This document shows, in pieces, positions 27,134-38,006 of a stretch of 64,000 bases of DNA. Origin of the DNA: Alcanivorax sediminis (GTDB lineage Bacteria; Pseudomonadota; Gammaproteobacteria; Pseudomonadales; Alcanivoracaceae); NCBI RefSeq assembly GCF_009601165.1, contig NZ_WIRE01000001.1, positions 1,860,001 through 1,924,000 of the forward strand, written 5' to 3'. Numbering within the stretch: position 1 is the first letter of the stretch; every line of letters begins with the position of its first letter. The notes beneath the pieces were generated by a model. It was not told the origin of the DNA. It did not search any database and saw only the letters and a list, made by a program, of their open reading frames with translations. A program made the position numbers and the translations under genes.

Positions 27134-28249
27134 CTACAAGTTGAACTCATCCTTCGCGAGCTCAATGGGAATGGCAAACCCGATTCCAGAAGTGCCCCTC
27201 AAAATGGCGGTATTGATGCCAATGACCGAGCCATCTTCCCGAATCAGTGGGCCGCCACTGTTTCCTGGGTTGATGGGCGCATCGGTTTGCAGGGCGGTAA
27301 AGCTTTCCATATCCCTGTTGCCGGAAAAAATACCCGAGGTAACTGTGTAGGTCAGCCCTGAAGGGCTGCCGATGGTGTATAGCCTGTCGCCCTGTCTGAG
27401 GTCGCTGGATGTTGCCAAAGTGATGAAAGGGCAGTTTTCTGCCGGCAGTTGGAAGCTGGCGAGATCCAGAGTCTCGGAGCGGCGAACCTGGTGTATCTCG
27501 AATTCGGTACCGTCTACAAGAGATGCCACAATCGGCTGGGTCCTGGCTTGTATGGCCATGTCTTGTACTTGTTCATCAACAGCGTCAGTCAACTCACCTG
27601 GAAGTGAGTTAAGACTGTCGCCGAGGGCGCTAAGCTCATCGCGCACTGCCTCGATGTCCTCCCGTGGGGCGCCAGAAGCTAGCATGGCTGAATGGATGCG
27701 CGACAATTCGTAGAACCTTGCCTGCCTCTCCATGGCTTCACTGCGAACTGTCTGTTGTAGTGACTGGTTACTGTAAATGGCCGCACGATAGAGGTCTTCG
27801 TTGAAATCGACGACATGGCGGTTGGTCACAATGGTGCAATCGCTGCGGACGATAAACCCTGAGCCCAGAGATCCCCATGGCGTTTCAATGAAGACAGTAG
27901 CATTACGTGCGGCTTCAATCGCATTGCCGGGAGGGTGAGATTCTGCCAGCTGGGCCATGATGCCATGCGGAGCCGGGGGTGGGGCTTCCTCATTTGTTGC
28001 CGTGGGAACCTGTTCTACCGGCTCATCGTCACCAAGGAAGTACACACCTCCCCCGATGATCAATGCCGCTGCTGCTACCAAAGGCAGTTTTGAGCTGCTT
28101 TCGGGCTCACGCTCTCGTGGTTTGCGCCGGTTGGAGGGCGGCGGGTTTTTCAGGCGCTCCTGAATCGCTTGGTACTTGGCGAAGTAAATATCGCAGGCAT
28201 CACACTTTTCAGTGCCCTCCTGCTCATGGCCGCATTTGGGGCATTTCAT
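27134..28249 (-). CDS. Zinc-ribbon-tethered trypsin-like serine protease
   Basis: A 371-residue protein with unusual layout. Residues 3-19 form a CPxC...CxxC zinc ribbon, followed by a charged Pro/Arg-rich linker, one membrane helix (about 54-73) and a periplasmic trypsin/DegP-like domain. The catalytic triad is readable as His145 (TNRHVVD), Asp262 (LDLAS) and Ser331 (GNSGGPL). Between His and Asp lies a helical insertion of about 85 residues (154-238), longer than in DegP-type proteases. No PDZ domain is present. A type II (Nin) topology would put the zinc ribbon in the cytoplasm. The start at 28249 (MKCPKCGH) is chosen over a longer frame. Confidence 0.85.
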   Translation of the reverse strand: MKCPKCGHEQEGTEKCDACDIYFAKYQAIQERLKNPPPSNRRKPREREPESSSKLPLVAAAALIIGGGVYFLGDDEPVEQVPTATNEEAPPPAPHGIMAQLAESHPPGNAIEAARNATVFIETPWGSLGSGFIVRSDCTIVTNRHVVDFNEDLYRAAIYSNQSLQQTVRSEAMERQARFYELSRIHSAMLASGAPREDIEAVRDELSALGDSLNSLPGELTDAVDEQVQDMAIQARTQPIVASLVDGTEFEIHQVRRSETLDLASFQLPAENCPFITLATSSDLRQGDRLYTIGSPSGLTYTVTSGIFSGNRDMESFTALQTDAPINPGNSGGPLIREDGSVIGINTAILRGTSGIGFAIPIELAKDEFNL

Positions 28250-28543
28250 CCTGTTGTCCTTGTGATAATGATGGGCAGATTCGGTGAATCTCCCCACCTT
28301 TTCCTTTTAGAGTCGTTCCGTTGCAGGAATGAATATAGCCAGCTTTGGCATAATTACAAATGGCACCGGGATTTGCCGTTGACTGACGCCTTCCTGGGCA
28401 AGGCTCTGATTTACTTGTCGAAAGTATGAAAAGGCCTGAAGTCTGCTGTTTTGGCCTCTGGTTGGTTTTGTCGACCTGTTCCGGGATGCACTTGCGTGAT
28501 AGGCACACACTCATAGTCAGGACATACCATGGAGGGCTTTGTC

Positions 28544-29308
28544 ATGGCGACCAGTGCCAAGCAGTCAGATATCAATGAACATCATTCCCATGCCTATGGG
28601 TTAATCATCTATAGCGCCTTTGCCTATGTCGTTGGAGTCACAGGGCTGGCGGCTTTGGTATTCGCCATGGCGGGGCTGTTGCCGCTTGGCAATGTTGCTC
28701 CCGTCACAGGCAGTAATCTGGTGGCGGCCTTGCTGAATGTGCTGCTGCTCGGCGTGTGGGGGCTGCAGCATTCCATCATGGCGAGGCCCGCGTTCAAGTC
28801 GAAGCTAAATCGGCATTTCCCCGTGGCACTTGAGCGCAGTAATTATGTGTTGATGAGCGGTGTGGCCCTGCTTTTGGTTGTGCTTCTCTGGCAGCCGTTG
28901 AGCGGGATAGCCTGGCATGTTCAGGGTGGGCTTGCGGTGCCGTTCTGGCTGATGTTCCTTGCGGGGTGGAGCTACCTGTTGGCAGCGACCTTTGCGATCA
29001 ATCATTTTGACCTGTTTGGCCTGCGTCAGGCCTGGTTGGCCGCCCATGGCCAGGAGTACACGCCTGTGCCGTTCAAGGAAAACTGGATGTATCGCTATAG
29101 CCGCCACCCCATCATGCTGGGTGTGTTGGTTGGACTCTGGTTCACGCCCATGATGACGGCGTCTGCGTTGATGCTGGCGGTGGGTTTGACGGTGTATATC
29201 GCCATCGGTGTTTACTTTGAGGAGAAAGATCTTCGTCAGAGTATCGGGCCAAGGTATGACGAATATCGGCAGCGAGTGGGAACATTTTTTACGGTAAAAA
29301 AACGCTAG
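28544..29308 (+). CDS. mddA: Methanethiol S-methyltransferase-like (MddA/NnrU-type) membrane protein
   Basis: A 254-residue protein with about six membrane helices. Motifs match the MddA group of the isoprenylcysteine methyltransferase superfamily: WGLQHSIMARPAFKSK, the INHFDLFGLRQAW block, then YSRHPIMLGVLVG and EEKDLRQSIGPRY with the SAM-binding His/Glu residues. MddA methylates methanethiol to dimethyl sulfide. Start 28544 follows GGAGG at 28531-28535; an ATG at 28529 would overlap that site. A single gene. The specific substrate is inferred from similarity. Confidence 0.8.
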   Translation: MATSAKQSDINEHHSHAYGLIIYSAFAYVVGVTGLAALVFAMAGLLPLGNVAPVTGSNLVAALLNVLLLGVWGLQHSIMARPAFKSKLNRHFPVALERSNYVLMSGVALLLVVLLWQPLSGIAWHVQGGLAVPFWLMFLAGWSYLLAATFAINHFDLFGLRQAWLAAHGQEYTPVPFKENWMYRYSRHPIMLGVLVGLWFTPMMTASALMLAVGLTVYIAIGVYFEEKDLRQSIGPRYDEYRQRVGTFFTVKKR

Positions 29309-29366
29309 CGTTGAGCATCGGTTCCCAGCTGCTTTTGCCAGATATTGGCAGGCGCTGATCAATGCG

Positions 29367-29561
29367 TTGCTGGACGGCATTGAAGCTTCAGGGTCGCGCA
29401 AGGCTCTCGAAATGATTGAGGAGCCAGTGCTGGCCTATGTGGGGAATTACCCCAGCGAGCAAAGTGTGAAGCTGGAGAAGAAGATCCGCAGTGAAGTCGA
29501 GAAGCGGCTCAAGCGCTACCCAGACAGTAACTGGTATAGCGCTGTGGGGAAGGAGCGTTAA
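29367..29561 (+). CDS. Small hypothetical protein with non-ATG start
   Basis: A 64-residue frame, rich in Glu, Lys and Arg and predicted helical (EKKIRSEVEKRLKRYP), ending 5 nt before a strong terminator, which supports its being a real gene. The only start codon in frame is TTG 29367; the frame is open back to 29298 without ATG or GTG. It could be a 5'-truncated remnant of a longer gene. No family recognised. Confidence 0.4.
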   Translation: MLDGIEASGSRKALEMIEEPVLAYVGNYPSEQSVKLEKKIRSEVEKRLKRYPDSNWYSAVGKER

Positions 29562-29566
29562 AAGTG

Positions 29567-29590
29567 AAGGCCGCATTTGCGGCCTTTTTT
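29567..29590 (+). terminator. Rho-independent terminator
   Basis: AAGGCCGC and GCGGCCTT form an 8-bp stem with loop ATTT, followed directly by a run of T. It closes the mddA-like/small-ORF transcript. Confidence 0.88.
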
Positions 29591-29821
29591 ATGGCCTGCG
29601 ACCTGTCGAACACCGGCCTGTCTGAAGTGGAAATACTGTCTTGGGGACCCGAATGACGGCCAGAAGTGATGACCGCCACACAAAGTTACAAAACAAAACC
29701 GATAGGTTAGTACAAACAAACTGGACAGATGACCAATTTTCAGGATTCATAGGGGCTGGCTTTGCTGGGTGCGCTACCCGGGGCCCGATAAAAGCAAGAT
29801 AAGAACAACAGGGAGAGAAAG

Positions 29822-31438
29822 ATGGAATTTGATTACGTCATCGTCGGTGGCGGCTCTGCGGGTGCCGTGCTGGCTGCACGTCTGAGTGAAGACCCTTCTG
29901 CGTCCGTCTGCCTGTTGGAAGCAGGTGGCAAGGGCGACCACATTCTTATCCGTGCCCCGGCCGGGGTGGTAGCCATGCTGCCCAACGGCATGGTCAGCAA
30001 CTGGGCTTTCGAAACCGAGCCTCAGCCAGGCCTGAAAGGGCGCTTGGGCTATCAACCCCGCGGCAAGGCGCTGGGGGGTTCCAGTGCTATCAACGCCATG
30101 CTCTATGTTCGTGGCCAGAAGCAGGATTACGACAACTGGGCTGAGCAGGGTTGTGAGGGCTGGTCATGGGATGAGGTGCTGCCTTATTTCATCAAGTCCG
30201 AAAATAACGAGTTGGGTGCCAGTGCCCTGCATGGTGCCGATGGCCCCTTGCATGTCAGTAATCAGAAATCCCCGCGCCCGGTTACCCATGCTTTCGTTGA
30301 GGCCGCACGGGAAGCGGGTTACCCGGTCATTGACGATTTCAATACCGGTGATAACGAGGGAGCGGGAATCTATCAAGTGACCCAGTTCCATGGTCAGCCC
30401 AAAAACGGCGAGCGCTGCTCTACGGCTGCCGCGTTTCTGCACCCGGTGATGGACCGCAAGAACCTGACTATTCTGACCGCTGCCCATGCCAGCCGTATCC
30501 TGTTTGAGGGCAAGCGTGCCAGCGGTGTGGTCTATCTGCAGAAGGGCCAGGAGCAGGTGGTGAATGCCCGTCGCGAAGTGCTGGTGTGTGGCGGCGCCTT
30601 TGGTAGCCCGCAACTGCTGCAGTTATCCGGTGTGGGCCGGGCGGAGGATATTACTCCCCACGGTATCCCGCTGGTGCACGAGTTACCCGGTGTAGGGCAG
30701 AACCTGCAAGATCACATCGATTTCATTCTTTCCTACAAATCCCGCGATACTGATAACTTTGGTATTGGTGTCACCGCCACTTTCAATCTGATCAAGCACA
30801 CCCTGCAGTGGAAGAAAGATGGCACAGGGATGATTGCAACGCCCTTTGCAGAAGGGGCGGCATTTCTGAAGAGTGATGAGTCGGTCAGTCGCCCTGATTT
30901 GCAGCTGCACTTCGTGATCTCGGTCGTTGATGACCATGCCCGCAAACTGACCCTCGGGCACGGATTCAGCTGCCATGTGTGCGTGCTTCGTCCGCACTCT
31001 CGAGGTCGTGTTTTCCTCAAGAGCGGCGATCCAACGGCCGCGCCGGGCATTGATCCCAACTTCCTGAGCGACGAACGTGATCTGGAAACCTTGCTCAAGG
31101 GCGCCAAGATCACGCAAAACATTCTGGAAGGAAAATCGCTGGAAAAGTATCGGGAAGCGCCACTGTTTGGCGCGCGCCTGGACTTTACCGATGATGAATG
31201 GAGAGACCATATCCGTTCCCGTTCCGATACGGTTTACCACCCGGTCGGATCCTGCAAGATGGGGCTGGACGATATGGCCGTGGTAGACCCTCAGTTGAAA
31301 GTCCGTGGCCTGGAAGGGCTGCGTGTGGTGGATGCATCCGTGATGCCGTCGCTGGTCAGTGGCAACACCAATGCCCCTACCATCATGATTGCGGAAAAGG
31401 CCGCAGACATGATCAAGGCCGAACAGGCCCGAGCCTGA
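29822..31438 (+). CDS. alkJ: GMC-family alcohol dehydrogenase (AlkJ/choline dehydrogenase-like)
   Basis: A 538-residue FAD-dependent oxidoreductase. The N-terminal FAD site is [15 protein letters not shown], the GMC signature [18 protein letters not shown] follows at about 85, and the C-terminal catalytic His region is [10 protein letters not shown]. AlkJ-type enzymes oxidise primary alcohols from alkane hydroxylation to aldehydes and pass electrons to the respiratory chain. A good ribosome site (GGAGAGAAAG) precedes ATG 29822. It is followed by an acyl-CoA ligase gene and a TetR gene, a set that fits alcohol-to-acyl-CoA conversion. Choline or other polyol substrates cannot be excluded. Confidence 0.85.
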   Translation: MEFDYVIVGGGSAGAVLAARLSEDPSASVCLLEAGGKGDHILIRAPAGVVAMLPNGMVSNWAFETEPQPGLKGRLGYQPRGKALGGSSAINAMLYVRGQKQDYDNWAEQGCEGWSWDEVLPYFIKSENNELGASALHGADGPLHVSNQKSPRPVTHAFVEAAREAGYPVIDDFNTGDNEGAGIYQVTQFHGQPKNGERCSTAAAFLHPVMDRKNLTILTAAHASRILFEGKRASGVVYLQKGQEQVVNARREVLVCGGAFGSPQLLQLSGVGRAEDITPHGIPLVHELPGVGQNLQDHIDFILSYKSRDTDNFGIGVTATFNLIKHTLQWKKDGTGMIATPFAEGAAFLKSDESVSRPDLQLHFVISVVDDHARKLTLGHGFSCHVCVLRPHSRGRVFLKSGDPTAAPGIDPNFLSDERDLETLLKGAKITQNILEGKSLEKYREAPLFGARLDFTDDEWRDHIRSRSDTVYHPVGSCKMGLDDMAVVDPQLKVRGLEGLRVVDASVMPSLVSGNTNAPTIMIAEKAADMIKAEQARA

Positions 31439-31491
31439 AACAACTTAAATAAACCAATAACGCTTAGAGTAAAGGGTTAAGGAGAGAGAGT

Positions 31492-33120
31492 ATGAATGGC
31501 ACCATGATGTATGAGTCGCTGACGGTGGGTTCACTGCTGGATCACGCCATGAACTATCACGCCGGTACCGAGGTGGTGTCGGTGGAGGTGAGTGGCGAGG
31601 TGGAAAACCTCACCTGGGGGCAAGTGGCTCATAACGCCCGTCGTCTGGCTGCGGCACTGGACAAGATGGGCGTGCCAGCGGGTAGTCGTTGCGCCACCAT
31701 CGCATGGAATAACCGCCGTCATCTGGAAATCTATTATGGCGTTGCCTCCAGCGGTCGCATCACTCATACCATTAACCCTCGTCTGCCGCCGGAACAGCTG
31801 ATCTTCATCGTGGAAGATGCGGATGATCAGGTGCTGTTCTTTGACCGTACCTTCCTGCCCGCCGTGGCTGCCCTGAAGCCCAAGCTGAAGAGTGTGCGTC
31901 ATTTCGTGCTGATGGGCGCCCGCGATGCTGAGGCGGAAGCCACGCTCGACGGCCTCAAGTTCTACGACGAGCTGTTGGAGGAAGTCGAGCCGCTGGCACA
32001 GTGGCCGGAGATTGATGAACGCAGCCCGGCTGCGCTGTGTTACACCTCCGGCACCACCGGAAACCCCAAGGGCGTCCAGTACACCCATCGCTCCACGGTT
32101 CTGCACTCTCTTGGCGGCAACCAGCCCGATGGCCTGGCTATTTCCGCGCGCGACACGGTGCTCCCGGTGGTGCCCATGTTCCATGTGAATGCCTGGGGCG
32201 TGCCTTATGTGACGGCGGCGGTTGGTGCCAAACTGGTGCTGCCTGGACCGCACCTGGACGGCGAGAGCCTGGTGAACCTGCTGAACGCCCAATCAGTGAC
32301 CCTGGCGCTGGGTGTGCCCACCATCTGGATGGGACTGCTGGAAGCCATGGCCCGTACCGGCAAGAAACCGGAAAGCCTCATACGCACAGTGGTTGGGGGC
32401 TCGGCGCTGCCGCCGTCCATGATCAACCAGTTCCGCGACAAGTATGGCGTGGAACTGATTCATGCCTGGGGCATGACTGAAACCTCGCCGCTGGGCACCA
32501 TGAACCAGTTGTTGCAGAAGCATGATCACCTCAGCGCAGAAGAGCAGGCTCTGCTGCGTCAGGGGCAGGGTCGTCCGCCCTATGGTGTGTCGCTGAGAAT
32601 TGTGGATGAAGCCGGCAACGAACTGCCCCGTGACGGCGAAACCCAGGGCGACTTGCAGATTCGCGGCCACTGGATTGTGGAAAGCTATTTCGGCAAGAAC
32701 GAATCGGCGCTTACTGCCGATGGCTGGTTCGACACCGGTGACGTGGCCACGCTGGATGCGGATGGCTACATGATTATTCGCGACCGCTCCAAGGACATTA
32801 TCAAGTCCGGTGGGGAGTGGATTTCCACGGTAGAACTGGAAAACATCGCCATTGCCCATCCCGGTATTGCCAATGCGGCGGCCATTGCAGCCCGTCATCC
32901 CAAGTGGGATGAGCGCCCGGTGTTGATCGCGGTGAAGAACGGCGAAGCCGATGTGTCCGAAGACGCCTTGCTGGCGTTTTATGATGGCAAGGTGGCCAGC
33001 TGGCAGGTGCCGGATAAGGTGATCTTTGTTGAAGATCTGCCGCTGGGCGCCACTGGCAAGGTCATGAAGAATCAGCTCCGCGAACGTTTCGGAGAGATTC
33101 TGATGACCGCTGAAGGTTGA
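31492..33120 (+). CDS. Fatty acid-CoA ligase (AlkK-like)
   Basis: A 542-residue ANL-superfamily acyl-CoA synthetase. The AMP-binding P-loop is YTSGTTGNPKGV, the adenine-binding segment is HAWGMTETSP, the hinge region DGWFDTGDVATLDADGYM, and the catalytic Lys lies in LPLGATGKVMKNQL. The length and motifs match the medium-chain AlkK group. It starts 53 nt after the GMC dehydrogenase with a GGAGAGAG site. The two enzymes together (with an aldehyde dehydrogenase elsewhere) would convert fatty alcohols to acyl-CoA. Confidence 0.87.
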   Translation: MNGTMMYESLTVGSLLDHAMNYHAGTEVVSVEVSGEVENLTWGQVAHNARRLAAALDKMGVPAGSRCATIAWNNRRHLEIYYGVASSGRITHTINPRLPPEQLIFIVEDADDQVLFFDRTFLPAVAALKPKLKSVRHFVLMGARDAEAEATLDGLKFYDELLEEVEPLAQWPEIDERSPAALCYTSGTTGNPKGVQYTHRSTVLHSLGGNQPDGLAISARDTVLPVVPMFHVNAWGVPYVTAAVGAKLVLPGPHLDGESLVNLLNAQSVTLALGVPTIWMGLLEAMARTGKKPESLIRTVVGGSALPPSMINQFRDKYGVELIHAWGMTETSPLGTMNQLLQKHDHLSAEEQALLRQGQGRPPYGVSLRIVDEAGNELPRDGETQGDLQIRGHWIVESYFGKNESALTADGWFDTGDVATLDADGYMIIRDRSKDIIKSGGEWISTVELENIAIAHPGIANAAAIAARHPKWDERPVLIAVKNGEADVSEDALLAFYDGKVASWQVPDKVIFVEDLPLGATGKVMKNQLRERFGEILMTAEG

Positions 33121-33143
33121 GGGTTTTTCCTGAAACAGGCTGT

Positions 33144-33177
33144 GAACGGACGTGGGGCGAACGCCCCGCGACCGTTC
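33144..33177. promoter_or_regulatory. Long imperfect palindrome before TetR gene
   Basis: Two 16-nt arms, GAACGGACGTGGGGCG and CGCCCCGCGACCGTTC, match at 14 of 16 positions around a 2-nt centre. It lies between the ligase stop (33120) and the TetR start (33208). It may be the operator of the TetR protein or a transcript hairpin; the lack of a T run argues against an intrinsic terminator. Confidence 0.55.
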
Positions 33178-33207
33178 GTGATTCAGTATGGAAAGCAGGA
33201 CGAAGCC

Positions 33208-33819
33208 ATGGATTCCATGCCGGAAAAACTCCAACAACGGGCTCAGCGCAACGCGCAGAAACGCAATGAGAAGAAGAGCCTGATTGCGGATAGCGCCCTG
33301 CAGGCGTTACACGAACTGGGTTTCGCCAATACCAGCCTGCGCGACATTGCCGCCAGGGCGGGTCTGTCCCTGGGCATGCTCCATTATTATTTCGAAGACA
33401 AGGCAGAACTCATTGCCTATTGCGTGTCGGCCTACAAGGCTGACTTCATGGCCTATCTCGAAAAGGCGCTGGAGGGCAGCGAGGGCAGGGATGCGGTGAT
33501 CATGCGTTTGTCCGATGCGTTGGCCGCCTCAATCTTCAGGGATGGTCCAACCCACCGGCTGTGGTACGACATCCGCAACCAGGCGTTGTTCGATCCTTCC
33601 TTTCGGGAAACCGTCAACGACATCGAGCAAGGGCTGATTCAGGTATTGGCACAGGCCTGGGTGCAGGCAGGGCATGACGCCAGTGCCTTTTCTCCTTTGC
33701 TGTATGCGGCTATGGACGGAGCCTTCCAGTTCCTGATGCAGCAGCAATTGCTGACGGGACAACGGCCCCAGCAGGCAATCGCGACAGAATTACGCCAGGT
33801 TCTGGACCGCATTTTGTAG
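33208..33819 (+). CDS. TetR-family transcriptional regulator
   Basis: A 203-residue regulator. The N-terminal helix-turn-helix (about residues 22-68) includes ANTSLRDIAARAGLSLGMLHYYF, a standard TetR signature. The C-terminal helical ligand domain is of the BetI/PaaR-like type. Its position behind the alcohol dehydrogenase and acyl-CoA ligase genes suggests control of that pair, with an alcohol or acyl-CoA as ligand. ATG 33208 is chosen because the frame upstream runs through a strong palindrome. Confidence 0.87.
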   Translation: MDSMPEKLQQRAQRNAQKRNEKKSLIADSALQALHELGFANTSLRDIAARAGLSLGMLHYYFEDKAELIAYCVSAYKADFMAYLEKALEGSEGRDAVIMRLSDALAASIFRDGPTHRLWYDIRNQALFDPSFRETVNDIEQGLIQVLAQAWVQAGHDASAFSPLLYAAMDGAFQFLMQQQLLTGQRPQQAIATELRQVLDRIL

Positions 33820-33980
33820 AGGTGCCGGATCATGGGAGGGCAGGTGCTTTCCCTGATTCAGGTCAGGTTTTTCTGTCAGGTTAGGTGCATACTGTGAGTG
33901 TGCCTGCGGTGGGTGGCTGCAGGTTTCAGGCTGTCTGCAACAGGGGCCTGAAAGATCGTTCAATCAGCATAGGGAGAGGC

Positions 33981-34442
33981 ATGATGAGCGTGGAAACGGT
34001 TTTCGATGTGATGGAGCTGACCCGCAAAGTGCACCATCAGTTGGCCAGGGATCTGGACACCCGCTTCACCGTGGAAGGGCAGGAAAGAGTAAGAATGTTA
34101 CTGGCCTATCTGAGTGACCATGAGCAGAAGCTGGAGTGGGTCATTGAGAAGGCCGAGAAAGACGCGAGCCAGGCGGCGCTGAATACCTGGTTAACGGATT
34201 ACCTGAATACGTCACCTTCGCTGCAGCACCTGACTAACCCGCAAAGCTTTGAGAGCGACGACGCCGATGTGGTAGTGACGCGGGTACTGGATCTGCATGA
34301 GCATCTGATCGCCCTCTACCAGTACCTTGCTGACAAGGCGCCGACGCCTGCGGTCAGCGAACTGTTGGGTAGCATGACCGATCTTGAACGCCACGAGGCC
34401 ATGCGCATGGCTCGCGATGTGGGGCGAATGAGCGATCTTTGA
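33981..34442 (+). CDS. Hypothetical helical protein, ferritin/rubrerythrin-like
   Basis: A 153-residue soluble, mostly helical protein with repeated His/Glu residues (RKVHHQLARDLD, SDHEQKLEW, LDLHEHLIALYQYLAD, LERHEAMRM), suggesting a four-helix bundle like those of small ferritin-like or hemerythrin-like proteins. Spacing does not let me assign a metal site. AGGGAGAGG lies just before the paired ATGs at 33981/33984. A single gene between the TetR gene and atfA2. Confidence 0.68.
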   Translation: MMSVETVFDVMELTRKVHHQLARDLDTRFTVEGQERVRMLLAYLSDHEQKLEWVIEKAEKDASQAALNTWLTDYLNTSPSLQHLTNPQSFESDDADVVVTRVLDLHEHLIALYQYLADKAPTPAVSELLGSMTDLERHEAMRMARDVGRMSDL

Positions 34443-34753
34443 TCGACGCTCGCCGTTATTCCTGGGTGTTGCGCGGTTCCACCGGCACGTGGCTGCTCCG
34501 TCAAGGAGCCGGTGCACTACTGCCTGTGCTGAATCCGCTATCCAAGGCTCCCCTGTAACCGACCCCGCAATACCCCCGGCTTTCCCCACGGTATAAACGG
34601 TGGAGATGCTGTTGTATCTTTCGATAACCAAAAGCAACGATTCTGGCAATGAGTATGAGGCTGGAATCTGGACAATAAAGGGTTTGGTATCCCGGTCATG
34701 AGGGTGGCGTTGTGGATACCGGACCACCAAGAATAACGCTCTGGGAGCAAATT
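34443..34753. other. Intergenic region before wax ester synthase gene
   Basis: About 310 nt without a credible reading frame or RNA gene. It must contain the promoter of the wax synthase gene, but no strong -35/-10 pair stands out. GGGAGCAAATT just before 34754 is the ribosome site. Confidence 0.4.
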
Positions 34754-36100
34754 ATGGCGCGCAAACTTTCCATTATGGATTCCGGCTGGCTGATGATGGA
34801 AACCCGGGAGACCCCCATGCACGTGGGGGGGCTGGCATTGTTCACCATTCCCGAGGATGCACCGGCGGACTACATGGAAAGCATGTATCGCTACCTGGTG
34901 AAGGTGGATGGAATCTGTCGTCCGTTCAGTCAGAAGATCCAGTCCCATTTGCCTTTGCGTATGGATGCGGCCTGGGTGGAGGACGAGAATTTCGATATTG
35001 ATTACCACGTGCGCCATTCGGCCTTGCCGCGTCCGGGCCGGGTGCGTGAACTGCTGGCACTGGTGTCGCGCCTGCATGCCCAGCGCCTCGATCCCAGCCG
35101 TCCCCTGTGGGAGTGCTACCTGATTGAGGGCATCGAGGGGAACCGGTTTGCGCTCTACACCAAGATGCACCACTCCATGGTGGACGGCATGGCGGGCATG
35201 CACCTGATGCAGTCACGCATGGCAAAAAGTGCGGATGAAGGTATTCCGGCGCCCTGGTCCGGTGAGTGGGATGCCAACAAGCCCAAACGCTCTCCCGGGG
35301 AAAAGGTGAAGGCGTCAGTGCGGCAGGGCTTCAGCAATGTGTCCAAAGGCACGGGGCAGCTGGTGGACCTGCTGCGTCAGCCCAAGGATGGCAACGTGAA
35401 AACCATTTACCGGGCGCCCAAAACCCAGCTTAACCGTCGTGTTACCGGCGCTCGCCGGTTTGCCGCCCAGTCCTGGTCGCTGCCGCGCATCAAGGCGGCG
35501 GCAAAGAAGCACAACGGCACAGTGAACGATATCTTCCTGGCCATGTGTGGTGGCGCCCTGCGTCGTTATTTGCTGTCCCTGGATAGTCTGCCGGATGAGG
35601 CGCTGGTGGCGCAGGTGCCGGTGGCACTTCGCAGTGCTGATCAGGCCAGCGAGGGCGGTAATGCCATCACCACCGTGCAGGTCAGTCTGGGCACCCATCT
35701 GGACACGCCGGAAGCGCGTCTTGCTGCGATTCAGGATTCCATGAAATCGGTGAAAGGTCGCCTTGGCGACATGCAAAAGGCCGAGATCGACGTCTATACC
35801 CTGCTGACCAATGTGCCGTTGTCGCTGGGCCAGATTACGGGTTTGTCCGGGCGAGTCAGCCCCATGTTCAATCTGGTGATTTCCAATGTGCCGGGGCCGA
35901 AAGAGACACTGTATCTGAACGGTGCCGAGATGCAGGCGACCTACCCGGTGTCGCTGGTGCTGCACGGTTATGCGCTCAATATCACCGTGGTCAGCTACAA
36001 GGACAGCCTGGAGTTCGGGGTCATCGGTTGCCGCGACACCCTGCCGCATATCCAGCGCTTCCTGGACTACTTCGAGGAGTCGCTCAGCGAACTGGAGTAA
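34754..36100 (+). CDS. atfA2: Wax ester synthase/diacylglycerol acyltransferase (AtfA2-like)
   Basis: A 448-residue WS/DGAT enzyme that joins acyl-CoA to fatty alcohols or diacylglycerol to make wax esters and triacylglycerol storage lipid at the membrane. The catalytic HHxxxDG motif is HHSMVDG at residues 139-145; the C-terminal family motifs SNVPGPKETLYLNG and FNLVISN are present. The start MARKLSIMDSGWLMMETR and much of the sequence resemble Alcanivorax AtfA2 as I remember it. ATG 34754 is used; upstream in-frame residues do not fit. The gene ends in a strong bidirectional terminator overlapping the convergent fumC gene. Confidence 0.92.
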   Translation: MARKLSIMDSGWLMMETRETPMHVGGLALFTIPEDAPADYMESMYRYLVKVDGICRPFSQKIQSHLPLRMDAAWVEDENFDIDYHVRHSALPRPGRVRELLALVSRLHAQRLDPSRPLWECYLIEGIEGNRFALYTKMHHSMVDGMAGMHLMQSRMAKSADEGIPAPWSGEWDANKPKRSPGEKVKASVRQGFSNVSKGTGQLVDLLRQPKDGNVKTIYRAPKTQLNRRVTGARRFAAQSWSLPRIKAAAKKHNGTVNDIFLAMCGGALRRYLLSLDSLPDEALVAQVPVALRSADQASEGGNAITTVQVSLGTHLDTPEARLAAIQDSMKSVKGRLGDMQKAEIDVYTLLTNVPLSLGQITGLSGRVSPMFNLVISNVPGPKETLYLNGAEMQATYPVSLVLHGYALNITVVSYKDSLEFGVIGCRDTLPHIQRFLDYFEESLSELE

Positions 36101-36137
36101 TGCGGGTCGCGAATCAGGTTGTTAACAGAAGGGGGGC

Positions 36138-37514
<1,377 letters not shown>

Positions 37515-37571
37515 GATCCTGTCCCTGTCGGCGAGCTTTCTTCGAGTGTATCAGCTGGCTTTTAAGGGTGC

Positions 37572-37603
37572 TTGCCGGGAATCAGGACTCACAGGATTCC
37601 CGG
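37572..37603. terminator. Hairpin between rnk and fumC
   Basis: GCCGGGAATC and GGATTCCCGGC form a long stem with a 10-nt loop just downstream of the rnk stop. No strong T run follows on the minus strand, so it may act as an attenuator or processing site. Confidence 0.5.
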
Positions 37604-37616
37604 CGGCGAGGAAGGA

Positions 37617-38006
37617 TTACTGCTGTTCGGCGGGCAAGACGTCGAGCAGCTGCAGGTGCAAGGTGCGATTACGGTAGGGCCAGTCGATAGTATCCCCCAC
37701 ACTCAGGCCGAGTAGCGCTGCACCGGCAGGGCTCAGAATGGAGATGGCATCCGGGTACAGTGCCATGTCACCGGGCAGGGCCAGCACCCGCTGGTGGATC
37801 TTGCCCGTGGCCGTTTCACAGAAGCGCACACGGCTGCCCAGGCAAACGGTGCCTTGCGGTAATTCGTCCGGCGCGACGATATGAGCACGTTCCAGCTCGG
37901 CATAAAGATGATCGACTTCATCGCTGTCTTCCTGCTGGCGGTCCAGCAGGGCATAGAGACGGGCACGGTCCAGGGTGGTGACCGTGATTGAGGGTAACTT
38001 GGCCAT
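37617..38006 (-). CDS. rnk: Regulator of nucleoside diphosphate kinase, Rnk
   Basis: A 129-residue protein with a short N-terminal helical hairpin and a C-terminal GreA/GreB-like domain, containing SPAGAALLGLSVGDTIDWP near the end. Rnk binds RNA polymerase and, in other bacteria, affects Ndk and alginate. It lacks the long coiled-coil tip of GreA. A single gene with a ribosome site GGAGAGC before ATG 38006. Confidence 0.87.
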   Translation of the reverse strand: MAKLPSITVTTLDRARLYALLDRQQEDSDEVDHLYAELERAHIVAPDELPQGTVCLGSRVRFCETATGKIHQRVLALPGDMALYPDAISILSPAGAALLGLSVGDTIDWPYRNRTLHLQLLDVLPAEQQ

